The notes beneath the pieces are model-generated. The model ran no database searches. It was not told where the DNA came from and was given only the letters and a program-made list of their open reading frames with translations. From an uncultured Polaribacter sp. (lineage in GTDB: Bacteria; Bacteroidota; Bacteroidia; Flavobacteriales; Flavobacteriaceae), in NCBI RefSeq assembly GCF_947503875.1, contig NZ_CANNFH010000001.1:186001-250000 (forward strand): 64,000 nt of DNA, given 5' to 3'. Made by a program: the position numbers and the translations under genes. Numbering within the stretch: the stretch's first letter is position 1; the number at the start of each line of letters is the position of its first letter. This document shows positions 36,435 through 45,971 of this stretch, one piece after another.

Positions 36435-37424
36435 TTAATTCAACATTTCCCAAAGTCTGTCTTTCAATTCTTGCAAACCAATTTCTGCAACAGAAGAAAT
36501 AAAGATGCTTTTTACACCTTTTGGCAATTCAGCTTTAATTTCAGCTTGCAATTCGTCATCTAACATATCCGATTTAGAAATAGCCAGCAAACGTTCTTTA
36601 TCTAACAATTCTGGATTGTGTTTTTTAAGCTCGTTTAGTAAAATATCGTATTCTTTTTGAATATCATCTGAATCTGCAGGAATTAAAAATAACAAGGCAG
36701 AATTACGTTCTATATGCCTTAAAAAACGATGCCCTAAACCTTTACCTTCTGCGGCGCCTTCTATAATACCAGGAATATCTGCAATTACAAAAGTGGAGTG
36801 ATTTCTATGTTCTACAATACCTAAGTTTGGTTTAAGCGTAGTAAAAGCATAATCTGCAATTTTTGGTTTTGCAGCCGTTAAAACGGATAAAAGTGTAGAT
36901 TTACCTGCATTTGGGAAACCTACCAAACCAACGTCTGCTAATAATTTTAATTCGATTCTAAACCAGCCATCTTGTCCATCTATACCAGGTTGTGCATACC
37001 TTGGTGTTTGGTTTGTAGACGATTTAAAATTCCAGTTACCTAAACCACCTTTTCCACCAGGTAATAAAATTACTTCTTTACCGTTTTCTGTAATTTCGTG
37101 TAAAATTTCATCGGTATCTGCATCTCTTACAATGGTTCCCAAAGGTACATCTATGTAAATATCATCTGCATCGTGCCCAGAGCTTCTACTTTTACTCCCA
37201 GCACCACCATGTTCTGCTCTAAAATGACGTTTAAATTTTAGGTGAAACAACGTCCACATATTTTTGTCGCCACGTAAAATAATGTGTCCTCCACGTCCAC
37301 CATCTCCACCATCAGGTCCACCTTTGGTAATGTATTTTTCTCTGTGTAAATGCGCAGAACCTTGCCCACCTTTTCCAGAAGATGCGTATATTTTTATGTA
37401 GTCAACAAAATTTCCTTCGGTCAT
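36435..37424 (-). CDS. obgE: GTPase ObgE/CgtA
   Basis: Ribosome-associated GTPase needed for 50S assembly and growth control. The 329-residue product has the glycine-rich Obg domain ([33 protein letters not shown]) and the G domain (P-loop [18 protein letters not shown], and a late SKSD base motif). The C-terminal extra domain of longer Obg proteins is missing. It lies downstream of hpt-adk, 84 bp away, with a short repeated spacer between them. Confidence 0.95.
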   Translation of the reverse strand: MTEGNFVDYIKIYASSGKGGQGSAHLHREKYITKGGPDGGDGGRGGHIILRGDKNMWTLFHLKFKRHFRAEHGGAGSKSRSSGHDADDIYIDVPLGTIVRDADTDEILHEITENGKEVILLPGGKGGLGNWNFKSSTNQTPRYAQPGIDGQDGWFRIELKLLADVGLVGFPNAGKSTLLSVLTAAKPKIADYAFTTLKPNLGIVEHRNHSTFVIADIPGIIEGAAEGKGLGHRFLRHIERNSALLFLIPADSDDIQKEYDILLNELKKHNPELLDKERLLAISKSDMLDDELQAEIKAELPKGVKSIFISSVAEIGLQELKDRLWEMLN

Positions 37425-37429
37425 CTTTA

Positions 37430-37506
37430 TGTGTAGTTGTGTAATTGTTTACAAGTGTAATTGTGTTTGAAACGTTTAAACAGTTAAACGCTTAAACAGT
37501 TACACA
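37430..37506. repeat. Short degenerate repeats between hpt-adk and obgE
   Basis: The spacer is built from repeated words: GTGTAATTGT occurs twice (about 37439-37465, one degenerate) and TTAAACAGTTA-type words occur twice (about 37476-37502). A related A-rich CACAATTAAACGATTACACAA string lies before trpG (about 60520-60540). It may be a decayed tandem repeat. No promoter or terminator is clear. Confidence 0.4.
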
Positions 37507-37508
37507 TT

Positions 37509-38627
37509 TTACAATTTATTAAATACTTCTGCAATTCTTTTGGTAATTTCTGCAATAGAACCTACACCATTAATTCCATAATATTTGTTTTGTTCTGCGA
37601 AATAATCTTTAAGAATAGCAGTTTTTGTATTGTATTCGTTAAAACGATTTCTGATTTTACCTTCGTCGGTATCATCAGCTCTCCCGCTAGTTTTTCCTCT
37701 TTCTAGCAAACGTTCTACTAATAAATCTTCTGGTACTTCTAAGGCTACCATTCCGTTTATTTGCTCTCCTTTATCTGCTAAAAAAGCATCTAAAGCTTCT
37801 GCTTGTGATTCTGTTCTAGGGAAACCATCAAAAATAAAACCATTAGCGTTTGCATTTTTTTCTACTTCTGCTTTTAGCATATTTATGGTAACTTCATCTG
37901 GCACTAAATCTCCTTCGTCCATATATTTTTTTGCTAGTAAACCTAATTCAGTAGCATTTTTTATATTGAAACGAAAAACGTCTCCAGTAGAAATATGTAC
38001 TAAATTGTACATGTCTTTTAAAAATTCTGCTTGTGTTCCTTTTCCTGCTCCTGGAGGGCCAAATAATACAATGTTTTTCATTTTGGGTGCTGTTGTTAAT
38101 TGAAATATTTCTGGGTAATTTCTACCTAATCCGTTATAATCTAATCCGTAGCCAATAATAAATTTGTCTTCTATACTTTTACCAATATAATCTATGGGTA
38201 ATTCTTTTTTAAAAACATTTGGTTTAAAAAAAAGTGAGGCTACTTTTAGTTGTTTTACATTTTTATCTCTGAATATATTATAAATTTCTTGCAGTGTTGC
38301 GCCAGTATCTATAATATCTTCTAAAATAATAACTGTTCTGTCTGTTAAATCTTCATTTAAACCTACCAATTCTTTTACATTTTCAGTAGATTTTGTGCCA
38401 CTATAAGAGGCTAGTTTCACAAAAGAGACTTCACAATTTCCTTGGAATTCTCTTATGAAATCTGCAGCAAATAAAAAACAACCATTTAAAATACCTACAA
38501 AAATAGGAATTTCACCTTTTGGTAAATCTTGTTTTACTTGGTAGGCAAGTTGTTTTACAATTTGTTGTATTTCTTCCTTTTTAATAAAAGGTTTAAAATA
38601 TAAATCGTGTAAATTGATAATGCTCAT
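37509..38627 (-). CDS. Hypoxanthine phosphoribosyltransferase-adenylate kinase fusion
   Basis: A 372-residue two-domain enzyme. Residues 1-180 are a hypoxanthine-guanine phosphoribosyltransferase with the PRPP motif ILEDIIDTGATL (101-112). Residues 183-372 are adenylate kinase, with P-loop GPPGAGKGT (190-198), GFPRTESQ and a short LID around RGKTSGRADDT. The halves salvage hypoxanthine to IMP and equilibrate AMP with ADP. An internal ATG at residue 183 (APKMKNIVLFG) could also yield free Adk. The frame is continuous, so this is a true fusion. I think such fusions occur elsewhere in Flavobacteriaceae. Confidence 0.92.
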   Translation of the reverse strand: MSIINLHDLYFKPFIKKEEIQQIVKQLAYQVKQDLPKGEIPIFVGILNGCFLFAADFIREFQGNCEVSFVKLASYSGTKSTENVKELVGLNEDLTDRTVIILEDIIDTGATLQEIYNIFRDKNVKQLKVASLFFKPNVFKKELPIDYIGKSIEDKFIIGYGLDYNGLGRNYPEIFQLTTAPKMKNIVLFGPPGAGKGTQAEFLKDMYNLVHISTGDVFRFNIKNATELGLLAKKYMDEGDLVPDEVTINMLKAEVEKNANANGFIFDGFPRTESQAEALDAFLADKGEQINGMVALEVPEDLLVERLLERGKTSGRADDTDEGKIRNRFNEYNTKTAILKDYFAEQNKYYGINGVGSIAEITKRIAEVFNKL

Positions 38628-38665
38628 TATTTTCTAAACCTTAAAATAGGTATACTTTTAGTTTT

Positions 38666-38769
38666 GTAGTCGCAATTTGCGAGTGCAAAAATCATTTTTA
38701 ATATATCGCTAATCGTATTTTTAAATCTCAAAGGATTTATATTTTTTTTGTGGCCACAATTTGTTACCG
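38666..38769. repeat. Two REP-like hairpin units
   Basis: GTAGTCGCAATTTGCGAGTG (38666-38685) and GTGGCCACAATTTGTTACCG (38750-38769) share the frame GTnGnCnCAATTTGnnA and are 84 bp apart. The first folds as TCGCA-ATT-TGCGA. From memory similar units recur in Bacteroidota genomes. They fill most of the 285-bp gap between hpt-adk and secDF. Confidence 0.45.
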
Positions 38770-38818
38770 TAATTACAACTCTATTTTATGCAAATATAAG
38801 GTCTTGCTATTGAATGAT

Positions 38819-38876
38819 AAAACCGTTTTTCAAACTACACTGAACTAGTTTCAGTATTTTATTGAAAAACGGTTTT
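38819..38876 (-). terminator. Long hairpin downstream of secDF
   Basis: A perfect 15-bp inverted repeat, AAAACCGTTTTTCAA (38819-38833) and TTGAAAAACGGTTTT (38862-38876), enclosing a smaller stem ACTGAA/TTCAGT (38839-38844 with 38850-38855). It could be a second terminator or a processed RNA end. Function inferred. Confidence 0.5.
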
Positions 38877-38883
38877 AAAAGTT

Positions 38884-38903
38884 ACAAGATTTTAAAATCT
38901 TGT
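38884..38903 (-). terminator. Palindromic terminator of secDF
   Basis: A 20-bp perfect palindrome ACAAGATTTTAAAATCTTGT 9 bp past the secDF stop. On the minus strand it is followed by AACTTTTAAAA, so it is a plausible but weak intrinsic terminator. Confidence 0.55.
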
Positions 38904-38912
38904 AGCGTATAA

Positions 38913-41903
38913 TTATTTCTTTTTGTCTTCTTTTTTAGTAGCATCATACATTATTGGTGTTGCCACAAATAAAGATGAATACGTACCTACAGCTACACCA
39001 ACAATAAGTGCAAACATAAATCCTTTAATAGAATCTCCACCAAAGGCAAAAATTGCAATCATTACTATTAAGGTAGTTAAAGATGTATTTATAGTTCTTC
39101 CTAAGGTAGAACTTACAGCTTTATCTACATTTTCACTTAATGCTCTGTTTTTGTAGTCTCCTACAAATTCTCTAATTCTATCAAAAATTACCACGGTATC
39201 ATTTAAAGAGTAACCAACCACAGTTAATATGGCAGCAATAAAAGATTGGCCAATTTCCATATCAAAAGGCATAAAGTTATAAGTAATAGAGAATACACCT
39301 AATACAATTAATACATCATGAAAAACAGCTGCTACAGCTCCAATAGAATAGGATATTTTTCTAAAACGTAGTAGAATGTACAAGAAAACAACTAATAAAG
39401 AACCAAATACTGCGTACAAAGCAGAGGTTTTAATATCATCTGCAATGGTAGGTTCTACCTTATCTGCACTCATTATTCCTGCTCCTGATTTTTCAAAACC
39501 TGGTTTAAAGCTTTCATAAGTAGTGTTTCCTAAATACGGTTTTAAACCTGTAAATAAAGCATTTTGTACTTCTTCATCTACTTCTTGTCCTTCATCATCA
39601 ATTTTATAAACCGTTGTTATTTTTAATTGATTTGCCTCACCGTATGTTTTTACTTCTGGTGCAGAACCAAAAGCATCTTTTAGTGTATTAGCAACATCTG
39701 TAGGCACCATTGTCTGATCAAAACGAACTAAATAAGATCTACCTCCTTTAAAATCTACACCTTGCTTTAATCCGATAGAAAAAATAGAAATTAAACCAGC
39801 AATAATAATTCCTCCAGAAATTACATACGCAATTTTACGTTTCTTTAAGAATTCTACATTTATATTTTGGAACCACCCTTTAGATAAAGAGGTATTAAAT
39901 GTTAAGTTAGTGCCTTTATTAACAGCGCCATCAATTAATAAACGTGTAATAAATACGGCAGTAAATAAAGAAGTTGCAATACCAATCATTAAGGTTAATG
40001 CAAAACCTTTAATTGGTCCTGTACCAAAAACATATAAAATAATACCTGTTAATAAAGTAGTAATGTTAGCATCTATAATTGCAGATAATGCTCCTTTTAC
40101 AGAGAAACCTTCTTCTACAGATTGCTTTAAACCTTTCTTTAAACCTAAACCTTCTTTAATTCTTTCGAAGATAATTACGTTGGCATCTACAGACATACCA
40201 ATGGTTAAAATAATACCAGCAATACCAGGTAACGTTAATACAGCATTAAAGCTAGCTAAAATTCCAAAGATGAATAAGATATTTACAATTAAGGCAACAT
40301 CTGCAAATAAACCTGCTTTACCATAATATACAATCATCCAAATTAAAACTAATAAAATAGCCAATCCAAAAGATAAGAAAGAGGCATCAATTGCTTCTTG
40401 CCCTAAAGAAGGTCCAACAACCGCAGATTGAATAATTCTTGCAGCAGCTGGTAATTTACCTGCTTTTAATACAGTAGCAATGTCTTCTGCTTCAGCAACA
40501 GTCATACTTCCACCAGAAATACTTGACATGCTACCCAATTTTTGATTAATTGATGGTGCAGTATACACGTAATCATCTAAAACTATGGCCACAAACTTAC
40601 CAATATTTTCTCCTGTTAGTTTACTCCATTGTTTAGTACCAGAACTATTCATGGTCATGCTAACTTCTGGCTTGTTTAATTGGTCAAAAACTTGACCAGC
40701 ATCTAAAATAACGTCACCTTCAATAGCGGGTTTGTCATTTCTATTTGATTTAATAGCATAAAGATTAATAATAGGTTCTATTTCTATATCATCTTCAGCC
40801 GTAGGCGATGATGGAGATGTAAAAGGCTTGTAGTCCCATAAGAATTTTACATAACGTAATTCATTTGGTAATAAATCTCTAACTTCTTTTCTAGCTAGTA
40901 GTTCATTAACCTTTGCAGTATCTTTTACCCTAGCCTGTGCAACTAAAGAACTCATTTGTTGTTGAGATTGCGCAACATTAGGTAATAAAAATGTAAATAA
41001 GTTTTTTTGAACACTTGTAGAGTCTACAGCTTCACCTAAAAGATCATCAATGTCATCTTTTTTAGCAGTATCTTTTACTTGTTCAGTGTCAACATCTTCT
41101 TTTAATAATTCTGCAACTTTCGCATTTGCAGAGAAAAAGAAACCTTGTACTTCTGCATTTGTATATACTTCCCAGAACTGTAATTCTGCTTTACTGGTAA
41201 TTAATTTTGTAACACGCTCAATGTCTTTAGCACCCGGTAATTCAATCTGAATTCTACCAGAATTACCAATTCTTTGAATGTTTGGAGAGGTTACCCCAAA
41301 TTTATCAATTCTACTTCTTAATACCTCAAAAGCAGTACCAATAGAACTGTTAATTTCTTCTTGTAAGGTTTCTTTTACAGAAGCATTTGCTTCATCAAAA
41401 GAAATCTTTTCGCTTAAAGCTTTGGTACCAAAAATAGCAGGATCACTTAATTTTGTATCTCCAGCAATTGCTTCAAATTCTTCAAAAAATAAGTCTAAGT
41501 AATTTGCATTACTACTTTTTTGTTTTACATCTGCTGCTGCTAAAGCATTATTAAATGCTTCATTTTTAGAGTCGTTAGATAAACTCTTTAAAACTTCTTT
41601 TACAGAAACTTGTAAAATGGCATTAATACCACCTTTTAGGTCTAAACCTAAATTCATTTCTTTGTCTCTTACATCGTTGTAAGAATATTGGGCAACACCT
41701 AAATCTATAATGTCTTTATTGGCAACACTATCTAAATATTTTCTTTCGAAATTTGCTTTTTCTCTAGCAGTGGTTGCTTTGCTTTCTGCATAAACCACAG
41801 CATCGTCTTCTACCTTATTGGCTAAAAACGTAAATGATAATTGGTATAAACTAACTAAACCAAATAGTAGAGCAAATACCTTAATAAGTCCTTTGTTTTG
41901 CAT
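38913..41903 (-). CDS. secDF: Protein translocase SecDF fusion
   Basis: A 996-residue fusion of SecD and SecF, the membrane pair that uses proton motive force to pull exported proteins through SecYEG. The SecD half has the N-terminal helix, a large periplasmic domain with an inserted Asp/Thr/Lys-rich stretch, and the GFSVKGAL-type TM region. The SecF half follows with VDFKGGRSYLV, the family's GG signature, and TINTSLTT. I chose the ATG at 41903, because a promoter lies at 41945-41975; the frame is open further to 42014 but that ATG is upstream of the promoter. Confidence 0.94.
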   Translation of the reverse strand: MQNKGLIKVFALLFGLVSLYQLSFTFLANKVEDDAVVYAESKATTAREKANFERKYLDSVANKDIIDLGVAQYSYNDVRDKEMNLGLDLKGGINAILQVSVKEVLKSLSNDSKNEAFNNALAAADVKQKSSNANYLDLFFEEFEAIAGDTKLSDPAIFGTKALSEKISFDEANASVKETLQEEINSSIGTAFEVLRSRIDKFGVTSPNIQRIGNSGRIQIELPGAKDIERVTKLITSKAELQFWEVYTNAEVQGFFFSANAKVAELLKEDVDTEQVKDTAKKDDIDDLLGEAVDSTSVQKNLFTFLLPNVAQSQQQMSSLVAQARVKDTAKVNELLARKEVRDLLPNELRYVKFLWDYKPFTSPSSPTAEDDIEIEPIINLYAIKSNRNDKPAIEGDVILDAGQVFDQLNKPEVSMTMNSSGTKQWSKLTGENIGKFVAIVLDDYVYTAPSINQKLGSMSSISGGSMTVAEAEDIATVLKAGKLPAAARIIQSAVVGPSLGQEAIDASFLSFGLAILLVLIWMIVYYGKAGLFADVALIVNILFIFGILASFNAVLTLPGIAGIILTIGMSVDANVIIFERIKEGLGLKKGLKQSVEEGFSVKGALSAIIDANITTLLTGIILYVFGTGPIKGFALTLMIGIATSLFTAVFITRLLIDGAVNKGTNLTFNTSLSKGWFQNINVEFLKKRKIAYVISGGIIIAGLISIFSIGLKQGVDFKGGRSYLVRFDQTMVPTDVANTLKDAFGSAPEVKTYGEANQLKITTVYKIDDEGQEVDEEVQNALFTGLKPYLGNTTYESFKPGFEKSGAGIMSADKVEPTIADDIKTSALYAVFGSLLVVFLYILLRFRKISYSIGAVAAVFHDVLIVLGVFSITYNFMPFDMEIGQSFIAAILTVVGYSLNDTVVIFDRIREFVGDYKNRALSENVDKAVSSTLGRTINTSLTTLIVMIAIFAFGGDSIKGFMFALIVGVAVGTYSSLFVATPIMYDATKKEDKKK

Positions 41904-41944
41904 TTTATAATTTTTAAGTCTGATTTTTTTTAATAAAAAACGAG

Positions 41945-41975
41945 CAAATATATACCAACTCGTAAAACCTGACAA
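41945..41975 (-). promoter_or_regulatory. Promoter of secDF
   Basis: On the minus strand: TTG (41973-41975), 20-nt spacer, TATATTTG (41945-41952). Both elements match the Bacteroidota consensus. Transcription would begin near 41938, 35 nt before the chosen ATG. Confidence 0.65.
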
Positions 41976-42061
41976 TGTTTTTAATGTTTGTTTTGGGTGA
42001 TGCGTTCTGGACACACCAATACTAGATAATTAATTGTAAAAGAGTATTGTAATACACTCTT

Positions 42062-42658
42062 TTAAGAAAGCTTTTTTCTTGGGCCAGCTCTAACTTCTGG
42101 TTCTTTATGTGAAGTGTAATCTTTAGTAAAAGGATTGCTTTTACTTATTTTAAAGGCATGACTAAAATTTTGATTTGCCTGATATTCTAAATTTCTTGAA
42201 AAATCTGAATACTGATTGTTTGTGAAACGATCTGATTGGTATTTGAATTCTATAACGAAAGCATCATTTGATGTAGAAGAAGTTTCTATTTGATCTTTTA
42301 GTTCATAAACATCAATCTTATAGCTAGAATAAGAATCGTTATTTTCTCTTTCTTTAGATTTTTCGTGTAGAGCTAATTGCTGTTTTTCTGTAAGTAAATC
42401 TTTAATATACTCTGCATCTAAAGTACTGTAGTAGCCAATTTTTAAATGTCCTTTATGGTTTTTTTTAATTTTAATATTGATAGCACCAATTGCTAAAAGT
42501 TTTTCTTTAACCTTATTAATGGTTAAAGCAGTGCTTTTATCACTATTGTCTACAAACTCTAATACAATTTCTTGATTAGGTTCATATACTTGTTCTTGGA
42601 AAGCTCCAAAACATAGCGAAATAAAAAGTAGTGTACTTAGGTACCATTTTGCTTTCAT
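42062..42658 (-). CDS. Exported protein of unknown function
   Basis: A 198-residue protein I do not recognise. A signal peptide is likely (residues 1-18, cleaved near FGA). The mature part begins with an acidic beta-strand segment and a helix-strand pattern (INKVKEKLLAIGAINIKIKKN) and ends in a basic, flexible stretch with a PRKKLS end. No metal or catalytic motif is seen. It lies 158 bp upstream of secDF and 39 bp downstream of recQ on the same strand. Confidence 0.65.
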   Translation of the reverse strand: MKAKWYLSTLLFISLCFGAFQEQVYEPNQEIVLEFVDNSDKSTALTINKVKEKLLAIGAINIKIKKNHKGHLKIGYYSTLDAEYIKDLLTEKQQLALHEKSKERENNDSYSSYKIDVYELKDQIETSSTSNDAFVIEFKYQSDRFTNNQYSDFSRNLEYQANQNFSHAFKISKSNPFTKDYTSHKEPEVRAGPRKKLS

Positions 42659-42697
42659 TCTTCAAATATATGTAAAAAAGATTGGTTTTTTGTTGGT

Positions 42698-44809
42698 TTA
42701 ATTCTCTTTTAAGATAAGTGTAATACTTATTCTTATTTCGCTATAAGTAATCTCTTCATTCAATTTTTCATAAATAGGTTTTAATTCTATTTTTCTATTG
42801 AATTGATTAAAAACTACGCGTACTTTTTCTATAATTTCTTTAGTAACGTATTGTGCTAAATTGATGTTTTTACCTTCTGTATACAATTGCGAAAGATGAG
42901 AAAAGACAGTAGTAATCGATAAATTTCGCTCTTGTGCAATAGCAATAGGCGCTAAACCTTTATTGTATAATTCAAAGGTTTTTAAAGTGGTGGATTGTTT
43001 TCTAGGTTTTGCAACGTTTTTATATTTACGTATTACTGCCATAAAATCATCTCCATATTTTTCCATTTTATTGGTTCCAACTCCAGAAATAGATAAGAAT
43101 TCGTTTTCTGTTGTGGGTAATTCACTAGCCATTTGTTTTAATGTTTTGTCATTAAATATAATGTAAGCCGGCATTTTTTCTTCTTTGGCAATAGACAAAC
43201 GCAATTTTTTCAATTCGGCTAATAAACTGGTATTGGTTTCACCTTGTGAAGTGATTTTTAGTTGTTTTTTTTCTGCATTTTTCTCAGTTTTTTCTATTGG
43301 CGTGGTTAAACGGATTTGTTTTTCGCCTTTTAAAACTTGCCAGCCAATTGGTGTAATTTTTAATGCAGAATTTTCTGCGTACATAATCTCTATCAAACCG
43401 TGGTTTGCCATTTGAATGATGTAATCTCGCCAATTAAAAAACGAAACTTCTCTACCAACACCATACGTTTTTAAAGTATAATATTGTTTGGCATGAATAT
43501 CTGCATTGTTACTTCCTCTTAAAACATTAATTAGCATTGTAATTCCGTCTTTTTCTTGCATTCTTACAATTCCAGATAAAGCTTTTTGTGCTATAACAGT
43601 TCCTTCAAAATCTTTGGGAGGATTTAAGCAAACATCACAATTATTACAATTTTCGGTTAAATGTTCGCCAAAATAAGAGAGCAATATTTTTCTTCGGCAA
43701 GATTTTGCTTCTGCAAATTGCAACATTCTATTCAACTTCTCTTTTTGCATGGTAGCATTTGCACCATCATCTGCAAACTGACTGTACAATACAAAATCTC
43801 TCATATTATAGTACAAGATGGTTTCAGAGGGCAAACCATCTCTACCAGCTCTTCCAATTTCTTGGTAATACCCCTCTAAATTTTTAGGTAAGTTATAGTG
43901 TATTACATAACGCACGTTAGATTTATCTATTCCCATACCAAAGGCTATGGTTGCCACAACAATTTTTACATCATCATTTATAAAATCGGTTTGGGTTTGT
44001 TCTCTTTCTTCAAAGTTCATTCCTGCGTGATAAAAGGTAACAGAATGTCCTTCTTTTTTTAGATAACTGGCAACTTCTTCTGTGTTTTTTCTACTCAAAC
44101 AGTAAATAATACCACTTTCATTTTTTCTTTGGTTGATGAAATTGCCAATTTCTTGCAGTTTTTTCTTTTTAGGCACTTGTCCACGAACTTCTATGCTTAA
44201 ATTTTTTCTATCAAAAGAAGAGATAAATAATTTAGAGTTTTGTAAACCTAATTGTGCTTCAATGTCTTTTCTAGCAGATTTGTCTGCAGTTGCAGTAAGT
44301 GCCATAAAAGGCACATTTTGTAAAGATCTTCTAAACGTTTTTAGTTGGGTGTATTCTGGTCTAAAATCATGCCCCCACATGCTTACACAATGTGCTTCAT
44401 CTATGGCAACTAATTTTATGTTTAGTAATTTTAACCAGGTGCTGCTTACATTTATTAATTTTTCCGGTGATAAATATAGCAATTGAATATCTCCTTTTAT
44501 TGCCTTTTCAATAACTTCATTTTCCTCTTGAGGCGTAATAGAACTGTTAAAAAAATCTGCTTTTATGCCGTTTGCTTTTAAAGCTTGCACTTGATCTTTC
44601 ATCAAGGAAATTAAGGGCGAAACTACAATTGTAATTCCGTCAAACAATAATGCAGGTATTTGAAAACAGATAGATTTACCACCACCAGTTGGCATTAAAA
44701 CAAAACTATCTTTACCAGCTATAGTTCTGTTGATGATGTCTTCTTGTAAAGGTCTAAAGTTATCATAACCATAAACTTTTTTTAAAAGTGTATTTGCTGT
44801 TGTTTTCAA
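42698..44809 (-). CDS. recQ: ATP-dependent DNA helicase RecQ
   Basis: A 703-residue superfamily 2 helicase. Walker A is MPTGGGKS, Walker B DEAH (VAIDEAHC), motif VI QEIGRAGRDG. The RQC zinc-binding region has CRRKILL and CNNCDVC, followed by a winged helix, an HRDC domain (PAYIIFNDKTLKQMA) and a C-terminal helix-turn-helix (ERNLSITTVFSHLSQLY). It is the full-length long form used in recombination and replication repair. Confidence 0.96.
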   Translation of the reverse strand: MKTTANTLLKKVYGYDNFRPLQEDIINRTIAGKDSFVLMPTGGGKSICFQIPALLFDGITIVVSPLISLMKDQVQALKANGIKADFFNSSITPQEENEVIEKAIKGDIQLLYLSPEKLINVSSTWLKLLNIKLVAIDEAHCVSMWGHDFRPEYTQLKTFRRSLQNVPFMALTATADKSARKDIEAQLGLQNSKLFISSFDRKNLSIEVRGQVPKKKKLQEIGNFINQRKNESGIIYCLSRKNTEEVASYLKKEGHSVTFYHAGMNFEEREQTQTDFINDDVKIVVATIAFGMGIDKSNVRYVIHYNLPKNLEGYYQEIGRAGRDGLPSETILYYNMRDFVLYSQFADDGANATMQKEKLNRMLQFAEAKSCRRKILLSYFGEHLTENCNNCDVCLNPPKDFEGTVIAQKALSGIVRMQEKDGITMLINVLRGSNNADIHAKQYYTLKTYGVGREVSFFNWRDYIIQMANHGLIEIMYAENSALKITPIGWQVLKGEKQIRLTTPIEKTEKNAEKKQLKITSQGETNTSLLAELKKLRLSIAKEEKMPAYIIFNDKTLKQMASELPTTENEFLSISGVGTNKMEKYGDDFMAVIRKYKNVAKPRKQSTTLKTFELYNKGLAPIAIAQERNLSITTVFSHLSQLYTEGKNINLAQYVTKEIIEKVRVVFNQFNRKIELKPIYEKLNEEITYSEIRISITLILKEN

Positions 44810-44860
44810 GGAATAAAATTATACTACAAAAATGAAGTTTTTTGTTGAATTATGCATAAT

Positions 44861-44888
44861 AAAAAATCCAGCAAAAGCTGGATTTTTT
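44861..44888 (-). terminator. Intrinsic terminator after mdh (bidirectional)
   Basis: Perfect 12-bp stem AAAAAATCCAGC / GCTGGATTTTTT (44861-44872 with 44877-44888), AAAA loop. The mdh stop is 24 bp away on the minus strand. Confidence 0.85.
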
Positions 44889-44911
44889 AATTTTTATTTA
44901 AAGTCTAAAGT

Positions 44912-45838
44912 CTATAACTCTAATAAACCATTTGTTTTAGAAACTCCGGCTGCAGATTCTTGTAAATGTGCTTTTTCAGCATCATTTAAATTAATTTCTA
45001 CAATGCTTTCTATACCGTCTTTTCCTAATACCACAGGAACTCCAATACATAAATCACTTAAACCAAACTCACCTTCTAATAGAGAGGAACATGGAAATAT
45101 TTTTTTAGTATCGCAAGCAATAGCTTGCACCATACCACTTACAGCAGCTCCAGGAGCATACCAAGCAGAAGTACCTAACAAACCAGTTAATGTTGCACCA
45201 CCAACCTTTGTATCTTGCTTTACTTGTTCTAATCTTTCTTCAGAAATAAATTCTGAAACAGGTACAGAATTTCTAGTAGCTAATCTTGTTAAAGGTACCA
45301 TTCCTTTATCTGAATGTCCACCAATTACCATTCCATCAACATCAGAAATAGGCGCACCTAAAGCTTCTGCTAATCTGTATTTAAAACGTGCAGAATCTAA
45401 TGCACCACCCATACCAATAATTCTGTTTTTTGGTAAGCCTGTAGTTTTGTGTACTAAATAGGTCATAGTATCCATAGGATTAGAAACTACAATAATTATA
45501 GTTTCTGGAGAGTGTTCAATTAAACTAGAAGAAACTGTTTTTACAATTCCGGCGTTTATACCAATTAATTCTTCACGAGTCATACCTGGTTTTCTTGGAA
45601 TACCAGAGGTAATTACACAAACGTCAGAACCAGCAGTTTTAGAATAATCGCTAGTGCTACCAGTAATTTTGGTATCAAAACCATTTAAAGAAGCTGTTTG
45701 CATTAAATCCATTGCTTTACCTTCTGCATAACCTTCTTTAATATCTAATAAAACTACTTCTGCTGCGAAGTTTTTTATGGCGATATACTCTGCACAACTT
45801 GCACCAACTGCACCTGCGCCAACTACTGTAACTTTCAT
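44912..45838 (-). CDS. mdh: Malate dehydrogenase
   Basis: A 308-residue NAD-dependent malate dehydrogenase of the LDH-like type, catalysing malate to oxaloacetate in the citric acid cycle. The N-terminal GAGAVGASCAEY NAD motif, the substrate-binding Arg in GIPRKPGMTREEL (also the mobile loop), and the catalytic His in MVIGGHSDKG are visible. It stands alone between two terminators. Confidence 0.96.
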   Translation of the reverse strand: MKVTVVGAGAVGASCAEYIAIKNFAAEVVLLDIKEGYAEGKAMDLMQTASLNGFDTKITGSTSDYSKTAGSDVCVITSGIPRKPGMTREELIGINAGIVKTVSSSLIEHSPETIIIVVSNPMDTMTYLVHKTTGLPKNRIIGMGGALDSARFKYRLAEALGAPISDVDGMVIGGHSDKGMVPLTRLATRNSVPVSEFISEERLEQVKQDTKVGGATLTGLLGTSAWYAPGAAVSGMVQAIACDTKKIFPCSSLLEGEFGLSDLCIGVPVVLGKDGIESIVEINLNDAEKAHLQESAAGVSKTNGLLEL

Positions 45839-45918
45839 ATTTTTAAATTTTTATTTGTGATGTTAAATTTTTGGGTAAAAATACAACTTTAAGGTAGTTT
45901 TATTGTTAATTTCAAGCA

Positions 45919-45951
45919 AAAATAAGACATCTAAACAAGATGTCTTATTTT
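45919..45951 (-). terminator. Intrinsic terminator after the DUF6588 gene
   Basis: Perfect 13-bp stem AAAATAAGACATC / GATGTCTTATTTT (45919-45931 with 45939-45951), 7-nt loop, 20 bp past the stop of the minus-strand gene. Confidence 0.8.
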
Positions 45952-45971
45952 GTTAAAATATAATTTATTTT

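Noticed and set aside
41904..42014. Longer secDF starting at 42014
   Set aside because: A well-matched promoter at 41945-41975 lies inside this extension, and the extra residues do not look like a signal or a membrane helix.
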